Positions 23,156 to 34,791 are shown, numbered from the stretch's first letter. The stretch: 64,000 nt of DNA from Pictodentalium vernedei (GCA_031216915.1 CM062289.1:21926520-21990519); one strand, 5' to 3'. Notes: generated by a model from the sequence alone, not told the origin. Program-made: numbers and translations.

Positions 23156-23205
23156 TTTTAATTAATGAAGCACAGGGTTGCACCCAGTGCTTCATTAATT
23201 AAATT
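23156..23205. repeat. Short perfect-arm hairpin
   Basis: TTTTAATTAATGAAGCAC pairs with GTGCTTCATTAATTAAA around an AGGGTTGCACCCA loop. Confidence 0.7.
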
Positions 23206-23299
23206 TTGGAAGATTATTCCTATAATTAGTGTTTGTAATCTAATATCATCGTGTCTGCGGAAATATTGCCCACCCGTGAAAGTGACCAGTCCACGGCGG

Positions 23300-23488
23300 A
23301 CTGTAGGGTGCTGGAAGCCCATATTTGGGCTTTACCCTTTAATGCAGGTACTGTAACGTAAAAGCTTCATATTCAATGGATATGCTTATCTTTGAAGAGA
23401 AATTATTTAGTCTCTCTCACAAGTGTAACAAAGTAAAGGTATGTGAACACATTTGGGTGTCCAAAAAAAACTTGGCACTCTACCAGTT
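23300..23488. mobile_element. MITE with ACTGGTAGAGTGC-type ends, copy 1
   Basis: It begins ACTGTAGGGTGCTGGAAGCC and ends CACTCTACCAGTT. The internal palindrome GAAGCCCATATTTGGGCTTT is shared with copies at 36164-36309 and 37306-37551, which define the family. Superfamily not determined. Confidence 0.6.
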
Positions 23489-23610
23489 ATTAAATATCAA
23501 TAGCTAATGCGTGATCTTGCCAAAGCAATATCACACGTTAGTTGTTGCTATTTATTTTGGCAGAAATTCTTGGAAGATTGAAACAGCTTGCCAAATGTTC
23601 TTTTCATATA

Positions 23611-25121
23611 CTATTAAAAAAAAAGTAGGGGATATTTGATAAAAGTGAAATATATGAAGAAATATATTTATATTTTCATCAAAAAGACAGTTGAGGCCTT
23701 GCACTGTGACATCTGGTGAATGATTTCAATGATAGTTGGGTGTCTGACAAGCACACATTCCATGCACTAAGCTGTGGAAGACATGGACAGTCAGTCAGAG
23801 AATTTACCACATTCAGTTCAAGACATCAATACCTTGTAAATCCTCCTCGGTTTGCGAAACAAGCATGGATCCGACATTGCATTCTCCTCACTATAGTCCA
23901 ATATATCAGCTTGACTGATGTTATTCCCTTCTTCCTACAGTGCAGCTGCGAGTTCCTGGACATTGGTAGGGAGCTGTTGGAGTTGTCGTACATGACTGCC
24001 AAGTATATCCCAGACGTGCTCGATAGGTGAAAGGTCTGGACTTAGTGCTGGCCAAGGCAGTGCAGTGATGTTCTGCTCCTGGAGGAACTCTGTAGCGACA
24101 CGGGGCCCTGTGGGCTCTTGCATTGTCATCATGGAAAATGAATCGACGGCCGTGAACATGAGCTGCTAACATGCTGTCACAGTAGTACTGCCCTGTGACA
24201 CCCTCTTGGATGATATGTAATGCTGTTCTGCTTGTCATGGTTATGCCTCCCCACGCCATAACTGATCCACAACCAAAACGATCATGCTGCCTAACTGTTA
24301 CGTCATGGTATCGTTTCGTTCCGCCGCTGCCACACTCTGTTTCGCCTGTCGTGGAAGTCGAGAGTGAACCTCGATTCATCAAAAAACATGACGTTGCTCC
24401 ACCGACGATTGTCCCAGCACTGCCATGCTCCACACCAATTACGCTTTGCTGCAATGTGATGTTCAGTCAAACGTGGAATTGTTCGCGATCATCAAGCATA
24501 ACATTGCAGCTGTGTAAGCGATTTTGGGTAGTCTGACCACTGACTCTGACATCTGTCGCTCGGTGCAGCTGCTGTCCAATTTCTGATGCACTTTGATGGC
24601 GGTTACGTAATGCTGCGGTTCGGATGAAACAATCCTGGTTAGCAGTTGTCGTCCTTGGACGACCTGAACGACGTCTGTCATCAACATTGCCTGTCTGACG
24701 GTAGTGTGACCACAACCTGCTAATCACCAATTGAGTAACGTTGAGAATTTGAGCCACTGCCGTCTGCCTCTTGCCAGCTTCCAACATGCCAACGGCACGT
24801 AAACGTTCGTCACGTGTCAGTCTTCGCATACCTCAAAAGTATGTTTTGACCAGAAACTATTGATGAACGAGATTATACCAAGAAAAGAATGATGATACCT
24901 CCGAAAAAGCCCATCCAGTACAAATAAATATTTCAAAATGTACCCCACAGACATTAACATGGCCCTCGTACAAAAAACCTCCACAAAGTTTTCGTGGGCC
25001 GGTGACATTCATGATCCACACTAAACTTGGTAACATATTGATGTGTCCAATCACGCAGATCCAATACAATTTTCCGAAAATATCGGCATCAGTTTGGATA
25101 TCCCCTACTTTTATTGAATAG
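23611..25121 (-). mobile_element. Tc1-like DNA transposon (dead)
   Basis: The left end CTATTAAAAAAAAAGTAGGG and the complement of the right end (CTATTCAATAAAAGTAGGGG) form terminal inverted repeats that extend into GGATAT. TA flanks both sides (23609-23610, 25122-25123). At about 1.5 kb it has the usual size of a Tc1/mariner element with a single transposase gene. The gene runs on the minus strand and is broken. Confidence 0.85.
23930..24829 (-). pseudogene. Tc1-like transposase, frameshifted
   Basis: From 24829 the frame gives MRRLTRDERLRAVGMLEAGK with a paired-type helix-turn-helix, the GRPR-like linker SGRPRTTT, and a second HTH. A second frame continues with RYHDVTVRQHDRFGCGSVMA and WGGITMTSRTALHIIQEGV. 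A third ends with FHDDNARAHRAP, then NITALPWPALSPDLSPIEHV and WDILG, matching the DDE catalytic region (the D in HDDNARAH and the E in SPIEHVWD). At least two frameshifts separate these parts, so no functional protein can be made. The length (~300 codons) is close to the family's usual 340. Confidence 0.88.
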
Positions 25122-25379
25122 TATATGTGGATGCACTAAACCTTTGAGTTCAATGAGTTGAGAAAGTTCTGAAAGATAGCCAAGTCTTTCTGGTAAAACA
25201 TGCAAGATTGTTATTTAATAAAGTTATGCTGTATTATGTAGTCTTATTATATAAACCAGTACTTTGTTCGTGTGTTTCACAATTGACATAACCCACACTT
25301 AACCTAAATGACCAGTAAATGGTCGTTTGCAGGGTATTTCCAGGCCTGAGTATCAACATGCAAGACCACGGAACATTGA

Positions 25380-26003
25380 TTATTATACCCCCTGCAAACA
25401 AAGTTTGGGGGGGTTGTGGGGGGTGCGGTGGCTCAGTTGGTAGAGGTGCAGGCTGCAAGCCGAGAGGCCCTCGGTTCAAATCCCACCTGCGGCAACCGCG
25501 TTGTGTCCTTGGGCAAGACACTTCACCCCGATTGCCTACATGGGGGCACGATGACGCTGTGTACTGAGGCATACTGCACGTCGATGGTTCAGAGTTACGA
25601 TGTTGGAGAGCCGACAGCTGCTCGTCGTTGCTCAGTGGTTCTCTCCGGGTACTCCGGCTTCCTCCACCCGTAAAACTGTCACGGTCACGATTAGCCATTG
25701 TGCATAAGTATGTGACCTTAAACACCAATAAATAAAATATTGAGGGGGGGGTGGTATATAGGAATCACCCTGTCCGTCCGTCTGTCCATCTGTCCATCCT
25801 TGTTAGCGCAACTCCTAAACCGTTTGAAGAATTTTCATGAAACTTTACACAATGGAAGAACTCCATATGAAGATGTGCATGAAGCAATATAATTCCGTTC
25901 TGACATTTCCAAGGGGAGATAATCTAACTTATACATTTCAGGTGTGGGGGGGGGGGGTGGGGGGGGGGTTATCATTTTGTGAGTTTGCTCACAGTACCTC
26001 TAG
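25380..26003. mobile_element. Helitron-like non-autonomous element (tentative), interrupted by a SINE
   Basis: It begins ATTATTATACCCCCTGCAAA with a G run and contains ACCCTGTCCGTCCGTCTGTC and CATGAAACTTTACACAATGG. It ends with a small hairpin (GTGAGtttgCTCAC, 25979-25992), then CAGTACCTCTAG followed by T. A 3' hairpin before a CTAG end resembles Helitrons, but the 5' TC start is not evident. A second copy at 29843-30258 ends at the same point. A tRNA-type SINE (25420-25740) sits in its G run. Confidence 0.5.
25420..25740 (+). mobile_element. tRNA-derived SINE
   Basis: The head is tRNA-like, with A box TGGCTCAGTTGGTAGAGG (from about 25429) and B box GGTTCAAATCC (25473-25483), the RNA polymerase III internal promoter. 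The body continues through CTCTCCGGGTACTCCGGCTT, and the tail is CACCAATAAATAAAATAT. A similar tail occurs at 42837-42883 (GCGGTCACGATTAACC to AACAAATAAATA). It splits the G run of a Helitron-like element, so it inserted later. Confidence 0.8.
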
Positions 26004-26004
26004 T

Positions 26005-27535
26005 CCTTCAAATTGAAAATTCCTCCAATCCCTTTGGCATTCGATAACTTGAAAAATATTGCTTGGATTGTTAGATACTTTATATTTGTGTTCAGGTTAC
26101 TGATGTGCTGAGCTGTATAGTTTTTGGTGTAAATCTGTTATTTTGATCCTGAGATATTACCCCTTTATCCTTCAAATTGAAAATTCCTCCAATCCCTTTG
26201 GCATTCGATAACTTGAAAAATATTGCTTGGATTGTCAAGTTACTTTATATTTGTGTTCAGGTTACTGATGTGTCGAGCTGTATAGTTTTTGGTGTAAATC
26301 TGATAATTTAATCCTGAGATATTAACCCTTTATCCTTCAAATTGAAAATTCCTCCAATCCCTTTGGCATTCGATAACTTGAAAAATATTACTTGGATTGT
26401 CAAGTTACTTTATATTTGTGTTCAGGTTACTGATGTGCCGAGCTGTATAGTTTTTGGTGTAAATCTGTTATTTTGATCCTGAGATATTACCCCTTTATCC
26501 TTCAAATTGAAAATTCCTCCGATCCCTTTGGCATTCGATAACTTGAAAAATATTGCTTGGATTGTCAAGTTACTTTATATTTGTGTTCAGGTTACTGATG
26601 TGTCGAGCTGTATAGTTTTTGGTGTAAATCTGATAATTTAATCCTGAGATATTAACCCTTTATCCTTCAAATTGAAAATTCCTCCAATCTCTTTGGCATT
26701 CGATAACTTGAAAAATATTACTTGGATTGTCAAGTTACTTTATATTTGTGTTCAGGTTACTGATGTGCCGAGCTGTATAGTTTTTGGTGTAAATCTGTTA
26801 TTTTGATCCTGAGATATTAACCCTTTATCCATCAAATTGAAAATTCCTCCAATCCCTTTGGCATTCGATAACTTGAAAAATATTGCTTGGATTGTCAAGT
26901 TAAAAATATTGCTTGGATTGTCAAGTTACTTTATATTTGTGTTCAGGTTACTGATGTGTCGAGCTGTATAGTTCTTGGTGTAAATCTGATAATTTAATCC
27001 TGAGATATTAACCCTTTATCCTTCAAATTGAAAATTCCTCCAATCCCTTTGGCATTCGATAACTTGAAAAATATTGCTTGGATTGTCAAGTTACTTTATA
27101 TTTGTGTTCAGGTTACTGATGTACCGAGCTGTATAGTTTTTGGTGTAAATCTGTTATTTTAATCCTGAGATATTAACCCTTTATCCTTCAAATTGAAAAT
27201 TCCTCCAATCCCTTTGGCATTTGATAACTTGAAAAATATTGCTTGGATTGTCAAGTTACTTTATAATTGTGTTCAGGTTACTGATGTGCTGAGCTGTATA
27301 GTTTTTGGTGTTAATCTGATAATTTGATCCGGAGATATTAACCCTTTATCCTTCAAATTGGAAATTCCTCCAATCCCTTTGGCATGAGATAACTCAAAAA
27401 ATATCAATCCGATTGTCATGTTACTTTATACATTTATTCAGGTTACTGATGTGCTGTGCTGTATAGTTTTTTTTATGTAAATCTGATAATTTGATCCGGA
27501 GATATTAACCCTTTATCCATCAAATTAGACACTCC
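26005..27535. repeat. Tandem array, 165-bp unit, ~10 copies
   Basis: Units starting CCTTCAAATTGAAAATTCCT begin near 26005, 26169, 26334, 26499, 26664, 26829, 27020, 27185, 27350 and 27517. Spacing is 164-165 bp, except 191 bp between the sixth and seventh because of a 26-bp internal duplication (AAAAATATTGCTTGGATTGT repeated at ~26900). Two unit types alternate in the middle of the array. It starts immediately after the CTAG end of the preceding element. Confidence 0.92.
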
Positions 27536-27689
27536 TCCAATCCATTTCAATATGTACCCATACCTTGTATGGTGTACATGTACATAATGTCGGCATCCGT
27601 GGTGTCCCTCCGTCATACAGCTTTCAACTAGTTGCGCGTATGGGTACACATCTGACGATTCCATCGGCCTATTTTTTGTCTGTTCGCGT

Positions 27690-28390
27690 CGTATCTCAAG
27701 TTTGGTTTGGTGGAACTCAATGAAATCTGGAATGAAAATTTTTGGGGAAAGGCTTTTAATTGAGTCTCTAATAATATTTTTTACTTTTCGCTTTTTAGAC
27801 TTATCCCCTCCTTTTAACTTTGAAAAATGACGGTTTGTTTCGTAAAATAGCCAATGTTTTGTCTGTATGTCACATATTACAGCTTTGGGTCATCAGATTT
27901 CACTGAAAATTGGAATGAATATTGTTTATTGGGAATGGTTTTCAAATGAGTCGTGTCTCTGCAGTAAAACGAAGAAAATACATGCATATGACGTCCTCAC
28001 ATGTGGCATTGCGTCTTGTTTGCGTCTGTTTTATAAGGTTTGGGTTATCAGATTTCAATGAAATTTGGAATGAAGATTGTTTATGGGAAAGGCTTTTAAG
28101 TGTGTCAGGTCCATGCAGTAAAACAAAGAAAATACATGCAAATCACCTCCCCACATGTGGCATTATGTTTTTGTTCTACATCTCTTCTGTGAATGGTCCA
28201 ATCATCAGTAGACTTCAGTTACAGGTTTTCTGGCCTTCACAATTACCTTGCTGTAAAACAAAGCCAATAATTTTGCAGTTTGTCTGGTAAAATAAGACAA
28301 TTTTTTGTCTGTTCGCTTCATAACTCTGATTTGGTGTTCGCTGCTCTCAGTGAAATTTGGACTGAAGATTGTTTATGGGAATAGCTATCA
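27690..28390. repeat. Diverged tandem repeat, ~160-bp unit
   Basis: Blocks with TCAGATTTCAATGAAATTTGGAATGAA, a following TTGTTTATGGGAA and AAATACATGCA recur near 27720, 27889, 28048 and 28350. Units are much more diverged than in the neighbouring 165-bp array. Confidence 0.6.
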
Positions 28391-29842
28391 TGGTATCATG
28401 GATCATATTATTCAGTTAAGACACAAAGTATGTGTGCTCAGTATATTCCTGGTTTATGCAGCCAAGTGTAATGTATCCTCATACAAAACCATATTAACTC
28501 TATTTACCAGAATAAAACACAATCTTCACAAGAGAACAATATCGTGTGATTATCTCATTGATAACAATTTCTCCTACCACCCCAACTCCCAAAAATGCAA
28601 ATATTATTTTGGCTAATATTGCCCAGCACAAAATATGCATTCTCTGTGAATTTATGTGCTGTAAAAGCTTTCGTAATTTGTGATTTATCAACAAAAATCT
28701 GTAGTATGACAAGCACCAACAGATTTTCTTCTGTGTCCTATTTCAACCATCGGAATTGGCATAATCTGCAGAGAAATAATCAGTAATCGGTTCATAGCAA
28801 GTTTTGATAATCGGTTCATTACTAGAGCTTTCTACTTTGTTCAGTCCCTTCTTTGACAAGTTGAGCTGCAGTGTCATTGACACTTTCATTTACCTTAATT
28901 CCACTGCCTAATTTAGACATATAGCACCCCAAGTTCCAAGGCTTGGACCACCCTGTAATTAAGGTAAATTGGCACTCTAGCAGTCTCTTGGTAGAATGCG
29001 ATATTACACAGTTCGCCTCGACAGCAGGTCCTGTGACCTCTCATCCAGATAGTATCACTCATCACTTGTTTGTTTATTTGAGCTTTACAACACTGTCCAT
29101 AGCCAGGGGCATATCATGTTGGATAGTTTTTCAGGTGGAGTAAGCTGGAGCACCCAGAGAGAACAACTGAACATTGCCAAGTAACTGCAATGGTTGAAGG
29201 CATGTGTACTAATGACATGCCATATGCTTTGGTACAGTTTGCCACCGTGTACCCACTTCAGCAATTAGGATTAAGTGCCATGCTCAAGGGCACATCGCCA
29301 GTGACAGAGATCAGTTTTGAACCTTTGACCCCTCAGTCAGAAGTCAACACTCTAATCAGTGAGCCACACTACTCTCCTCACGTATCAGTTAGGACACCAC
29401 AATGGAGATTCTCCGCTTAAAATCCTGTATAGACCCCAGTTCAAATGATCTGATGGTAGACTATGGACTTTGTCCCTTGTCTCCCTTCACAGCCCTAGCT
29501 AGCCATCAAAATTCTAATACAAAAGCATCTATAGACATAACCTGTCTACAGAACACCTACAGGCATTGGGATCAGGCGTATACTGCATGACTTGTTCTGT
29601 CTGAAAAGGGGGAAATGGAGCCTCACCGCCACCATCGATATAAGGCAGAAGTCCCAATTAAAAGTTTGGATATGTACTGAAGTTTTGATTTGACCAGAGT
29701 ATCTGTATAGCTACTAAACTGATCAGGAGCCAATGTGACCAAACTGGTACCGAAATGACCAGGAGCCAAAGTTAACAGGTGGTGAATTGACTTACTGCCA
29801 ACTTATCCAGGAGAAGCATTGACAAATTAACATTCTCATCTG
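28391..29842. other. Intron 1, no gene recognised
   Basis: Short frames only. A segment with CAGTGTCATTGACACTTTCA (~28870) recurs near 57950, so at least part is dispersed repeat. Confidence 0.45.
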
Positions 29843-30258
29843 ATAATTATACCCCCTGCAAACAAAGTTTGGGGGGGGGGGGGGATCTAGGAATTACCCT
29901 GTCCGTCCGTCTGTCCATCCTTGTAAGCTCAACTCCTCCTAAACCGTTTGAAGAATTTTCATGAAACTTTACACAATTGAAGAACTCCATATGAAGATGT
30001 GCATGAAGCAATATAATTCTGTTCTGACATTTCCAAGGGGAGATAATCTAACTTATACCGTCTGTCCATCCTTGTAAGCGCAATTCCTCCTAAACCGTTT
30101 GAAGAATTTTCATGAAACTTTACACAATGGAAGAACTCCATATGAAGATGTGCATGAAGCAATATAATGCCGTTCTGACATTTCCAAGGGGAGATAATCT
30201 AAGTACACATTTCAGGCACGGGGGTATCACTTTGTGAGTTTGCTTACAGTACCTCTAG
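29843..30258. mobile_element. Helitron-like element, second copy
   Basis: It begins ATAATTATACCCCCTGCAAA with a G run and ends ACAGTACCTCTAG followed by T (30255-30259), matching the element at 25380-26003. The internal segment from CTGTCCATCCTTGTAAG is present twice, at a spacing of about 151 bp. The terminal hairpin has one mismatch. Confidence 0.55.
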
Positions 30259-30870
30259 TTTGGAATTAGCTTCCTTCCAAAAATATCATTCAAGTTGCAA
30301 CATCATGTTGTTAAAATAACAAAGGTTCACCACATTTTTCAGTTCACAATTTGCAAATTGAACAACAGAATAGAACCTTGAGAATGATATATCAAATTTT
30401 GAGGTTTAATGTCAAAGTGAACATGAGTACGAGTTGTCTGATTTCGGGTGCAAGTAGACTTTTGCAGACGATTTGGAATTTGCCATTGGACCTTGAATGA
30501 TTCAAACCTTTTTGAGGACAATTCGGATCCTGACTTTTATTTTTGAATCATCCAAGGTTCGACTAGTCCTGTATACGTCATCAACCTAGAAACGTCTCGC
30601 AACTCAATGGTGTTCGAGTTGTCATTCAAAATCATTATGTGATAAAATCATATGAACACTTTAGATTACCCTTTTCAATAATTTGTCACAAAAAGTGCTA
30701 AAATATAAATAATAGGAAGACTTTAGAAAACAGGTTATGAAGATTACAGCTACTAAATTGGGCGGATCAGATTCCTTATTTCCAGGCCTGTAAATAGAAT
30801 ACTCTTGCTTGCCAAATACTAGTGGTGTCACTATTATTAATTTTGAAGAACAATGTTTACCATCATCTTT
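30259..30870. other. Intron 1, no feature recognised
   Basis: Unique-looking AT-rich sequence; short frames have no recognisable content. Confidence 0.4.
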
Positions 30871-31640
30871 ATTATTATACGTGCCCCCTCTCTCCCCACA
30901 AAGAGTTGGGGGGAGGAGGGGGTGGGGTGTTGTACATGTACACTTGAATCGTCCGTCCATAGACACAATTTTGTCTGGAGATTTTCTCAGACATTTATGG
31001 ACCATTGTATTCGAGATTTTGTATGAATGTTCACCGCCATGGAAACCTGTACACCTGCGATTATGGTCCCAGTCTGGACTATTCCTGCCAGAGTTATGTC
31101 CCTTTTTACTTGTCTTAGAATGCTAGAAATTTGTTCTGCGATTTTCTCAGATGTTTATAGGTTGATCCCTTTGAAACTTGGTATGGATGTTCACTACTAT
31201 GGGAACCTGTGTACCTGTGATTCTAGTTTTGATCGGACCATTTTGCCAGAGTTATGACCCTTTTTGTCTTAGAATGCCTGAATTTTGTCTGGAGATTTTC
31301 TCAGATGTTTATGGGTCGATTTCTTTGAAACTTGGTATGGATGTTCACTACCATGGGAGTCTGTGCACCTGTGATTATAGATTTGATGGGACATGTTTGG
31401 CCAGAGTTATGTCCCTTTTTGTCTCAGAATGCCTGAATTTTGTTCATTGATTTTCTCAGATGTTTATGGGTCGATTCCTTTGAAACTTGACATAGATGTT
31501 CACTACCATGGGAACTTGTGCATCTGCAATCATAGTTTCGATCAGACTTTTTTGCCAGAGTTATGCCCTTTTTGGTCTCAGAATAATCAGGGCGGTGGGG
31601 GTTATGGACAGGCCCATCCGGGACAGTCACACCTCTTGTT
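30871..31640. repeat. Tandem-repeat element, ~155-bp unit, 4 copies
   Basis: It begins ATTATTATACGTGCCCCCTC. Units contain CCAGAGTTATG (31088, 31246, 31401, 31555), TTTGAAACTTGGTATGGATG and GTTCACTACCATGGGAAC. It ends near CAGTCACACCTCTTGTTTGG. The start resembles the Helitron-like elements nearby. Frames through it reflect the repeat, not genes. Confidence 0.75.
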
Positions 31641-32117
31641 TGGAAAGGAGACAAAGAATAAAAATGCCATCACTATTATTAATTTTAACCGAAAATGCAG
31701 GACATCACTATTATTCAGCCCTTATTATTATTAGGTTGGACAGAGTATCGTGTAAAGCCACCCAAGTGACTTTCAGCACTTTTAAATTTATTTATTCGGG
31801 TTTAACAACACTTTCAACAACCATGGTCACCTCATGTCGAACAGTTTTATGTATGGAGGAAGCTGGAGTACTCCGAAAGAACTACTGAGTACAAGTAGTG
31901 GCAAGCAACTGTCAGACTCCCCAACATACTAACTCCTCACAAGCAGAGTTAGCATTGTTTGAAACCAAGTGCACCATCGATGTGCAGTATGCCTTCGTAC
32001 ATAGTCATAGCCCCACCATGCTAGTGGCATCTACCACTCATTGCACTCAACCAATTAATATTATCAACTTCATGCAACATATATACACTCCAAAAGCATT
32101 GTATGTTCATTTGGTCA
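31641..32117. other. Intron 1, no gene recognised
   Basis: No recognisable feature apart from short low-confidence frames. Confidence 0.4.
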
Positions 32118-33323
32118 TAATTATTATAGCCCCACAAACCGAAGTTTGGGGGGGGGGGGGGGGGGGGGGGGGTTGTATACAGGAGTCAACTTGTCCGTCG
32201 GTCTGTCATGTAAACTTGAGGAGCAAACTACTTCCACAGTTTTAGCCGCATTTTCATGAAACTTCACAAAATTATCAACATGTTACATGATGAGGGGAAG
32301 TGCGTGACATAATTTTTTCCCAGTCGGTTTCAAGATGGCCAACTGGTGGCCATATTGGATTTTTAGTCCAGTTGTGACAAAGTCAAACTCGACTTATAGT
32401 TTGATGAATGGCGGGCAGGCGGGTGTAAACAATTGGTTTCCGGATGATAACTTGATAATGGTTCATGCGCTAGGTATAAGGTCAAGGTCACAGTGACCTT
32501 CTACATAGTAAATCGTAAACAATTGGTTTCCAGATGATAACTTGATAATGGTTTGACCCACATTCATGAAACTCTATAGGTAGGTTGGCCTAGGTGAGTG
32601 GAAGACCCCTATTTATTTTAGACTCACTAGGTCAAAGGCCAGGTCACAGTGACCTTGAACATAATAAATCGTAAACAATTGGTTTCCAGATGATAATTTG
32701 ACAATGGTTCCATCTACGTTCATGAAACTTCATAGGTAGGTTGGTATTGGTGCAAGAAAGAGCCCTATTTATTTTGGAATCACTAGGTCAAAGGTCAAGG
32801 TCACAGTGACCCTTCACATTGTAAATTGTAAACAATTGGTTTCCAGACGATAAGTTGATAATGATTAAACCCACTTTTGTGCTGTCACAACTCGACATTG
32901 GATCGGTGATCCTATTGGCATTTTGTTTTATGTAAACTTGTGGAGCGAACTACTTCCACAGTTTTAGCTGCATTTTCATGAAATTTCACAAAAATGATCA
33001 ACATGATGAGGGGAAGTGTGTGACATAATTTTTTTCCCGCTCCGTTTCAAGATGGTCGACTGGTGGTCATATTGGATTTTTTTTTATGTAAACTTGTGGA
33101 GCGAACTTCTTCAAGTTTTAGCAGCATTTTCATGAAACTTCAAAAATAATCAACATGATGAGGGGAAGTGCGTGACAATTTATTTCCTGCGCAGTTTCTA
33201 GATGGCCGACTGGTGGCCATATTGGATTTTTTTTTACTGAGAAAAATGTAATGCCCCTTTTCAGTCACCCACACTAGGCGAGATGCCACGGTGGCTGTAT
33301 ACCGGGCGACAGACCATCTCTAG
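32118..33323. mobile_element. Helitron-like element carrying 157-bp tandem units
   Basis: It starts AATTATTATAGCCCCACAAA with a long G run and ends CAGACCATCTCTAG followed by T. Inside are three units of the 157-bp family, with AGGTCACAGTGACCT perfect at 32485-32499 and 32641-32655 and one mismatch at 32798-32812. Three copies of a TTTTCATGAAACTTCA / GATGAGGGGAAGTG / GCCATATTGGATTTTT segment also lie inside. The 157-bp block ends in the same GTGCTGTCACAACTCGACAT as the 18.7-19.5 kb array. Confidence 0.55.
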
Positions 33324-33464
33324 TTATTTTTCCAGATCAGGTGTTGAACCAATGTGGATACTCCAAGCAGATGATAGTTGTCTCCATAATCAACCCTCTG
33401 CACAGTTACATCAAAATACCAAAATATTAGGCCTAAAAAGTTAAAAATATGTTTCTCAACCCCC

Positions 33465-33490
33465 TCTCCCCCCCCCCCCCCCCCCCCCCT
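33465..33490. repeat. Poly(C) tract
   Basis: About 20 consecutive C. One of many G/C homopolymer runs in the window. Confidence 0.9.
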
Positions 33491-33571
33491 CCTGCATGGT
33501 CCTTTTGGCTCCTGCATGCTCTCTTTTTATAACCAATGCTTAAAAAAATAAAAATATTTTACTTAAGTTAA

Positions 33572-33750
33572 CCCTTTACCTAACATGAAAAGCAGACAAC
33601 ACTTGCAAAAAAGATTGTTAAATAACTAATTTTTTCGTTCTCGAGCTCGTTCCAATGAGGGGTCATAACCTATGTTTTTGAGACAAAAAATGAAAATTAA
33701 TGGGTGCTTTTGAGAATTGTGCTGGTCAGTTTTGAACATTGGGTAAAGGG
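33572..33750. mobile_element. piggyBac-like MITE, internally deleted copy
   Basis: TTAA at 33568-33571 and 33751-33754. It starts CCCTTTACCTAACATG and ends TTGGGTAAAGGG. Only one arm of the central hairpin survives (GAGCTCGTTCCAATGAGGGG, 33645-33664). 179 bp against about 242 in full copies. A separate hairpin with arms CCCTTGAGTGCAA and complement lies just downstream (33773-33840). Confidence 0.75.
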
Positions 33751-34196
33751 TTAATGAAATTGATAAGTTTGTCCCTTGAGTGCAACAAGGCTTTGTACGT
33801 AATGTTTTAGAATTGCAAAGCCTTCTTGCACTCAAGGGGTAAAATATACCACCACCCATGCTGTTCTGTAGATTATGAGGCCTAAAACATAAAACAGACC
33901 AAGAACATGAACTTTTGATGGCAAAGAAATAATTACAGAAATAAAAAACAAAATAGAAAATCACCCACCCACAACCAATTTGGTCTTGTTAACTTTCAGA
34001 TCTATGAAAATGTATTGTCTGGCAGCCGTGCATGTGCTCTTTTAAGTGTTTAACCCTCAGTACTAGAATAAATAACCTAAAACTTTATATTAAACTGTTG
34101 TACAGTACATCATACACTTGTACTTCCTTGCATGCCAGTGGATTGCATTTTTTGGAACCTATTGTTTTGGTTTAGGTTTTTAAAGGGATAATACAG

Positions 34197-34340
34197 TTGA
34201 AACTAGAAGTCCTGTCAAAAAATGCGCACAAATAGCACGTTGATCTGCACGTTAATCTTTGTGTTAGGGTCGTAGTAAGGCCATCAAATTCTGTACATAT
34301 GGCCTGTGCACAAGCAATGTTTCAGCCAATGGACCTCCGG
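34197..34340. mobile_element. Half copy of the CAGTTAAAAC MITE
   Basis: It begins CAGTTGAAACTAGAAGTCCT and stops at AATGGACCTCCGG, the centre of the palindrome in the complete element (12706-13003). Only one half remains. Confidence 0.65.
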
Positions 34341-34468
34341 TGTAAGTTGCTAATTTAAAAAGAATGTAGACTCTGAGATTTTGCTTGTATGTGAAAGCAT
34401 GTCAAAAATACCACTGTATTGCAAAGTGTAAGATATCAGAAGCAATGCAAAATTACTTTTATCTGTAA

Positions 34469-34542
34469 CTAAACCTTTACCTAACTTGAAAAGCAAATGA
34501 CACTTTCAAATGGTTTTGGCCATTATGTTGGGTAAATTGTTA
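34469..34542. mobile_element. Deleted piggyBac-like MITE remnant
   Basis: CTTTACCTAACTTGAAAAGC, then TTTTGGCCATTATGTTGGGT: the two subterminal regions of the TTAA MITE family with the whole hairpin missing. Confidence 0.5.
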
Positions 34543-34560
34543 AAAAACTTTAACTCCTAA

Positions 34561-34791
34561 CCCGCTGAATATATTTTTCATCAGATCTACATGTAGTTAT
34601 GGCACCTGTGAAGCAGCCATGTCTGGATTTGATTGAAAACTTTGTCTCAATTTACATTTGTAATTCAAGAAATCATTGGTGGAAAAATTTACAAGGGGAA
34701 AATTTGATTAAAAGCGCCCAAGTTATACTTATTTCATTTACAAGAGAAATCCTGTCCTTGGCAGGAATATCTACCAGCAGCATGCTAGGAG
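34561..34791. mobile_element. TTAA-flanked MITE, second family, copy b
   Basis: It starts CCCGCTGAAT after CTAA (a mutated TTAA) and ends before TTAA at 34792-34795. It shares AAGCAGCCATG, AGTTATACTTATTTC and GGCAGGAATATCTACCAGC with copy a. Confidence 0.6.

Noticed and set aside
25420-25495. tRNA gene
   Set aside because: A and B boxes are present, but the fold is incomplete and a SINE body and A-rich tail follow; it is a SINE head.
26005-27535. CRISPR-like array
   Set aside because: Repeats are 165 bp, contiguous and without unique spacers, in a eukaryotic intron; this is a tandem satellite.
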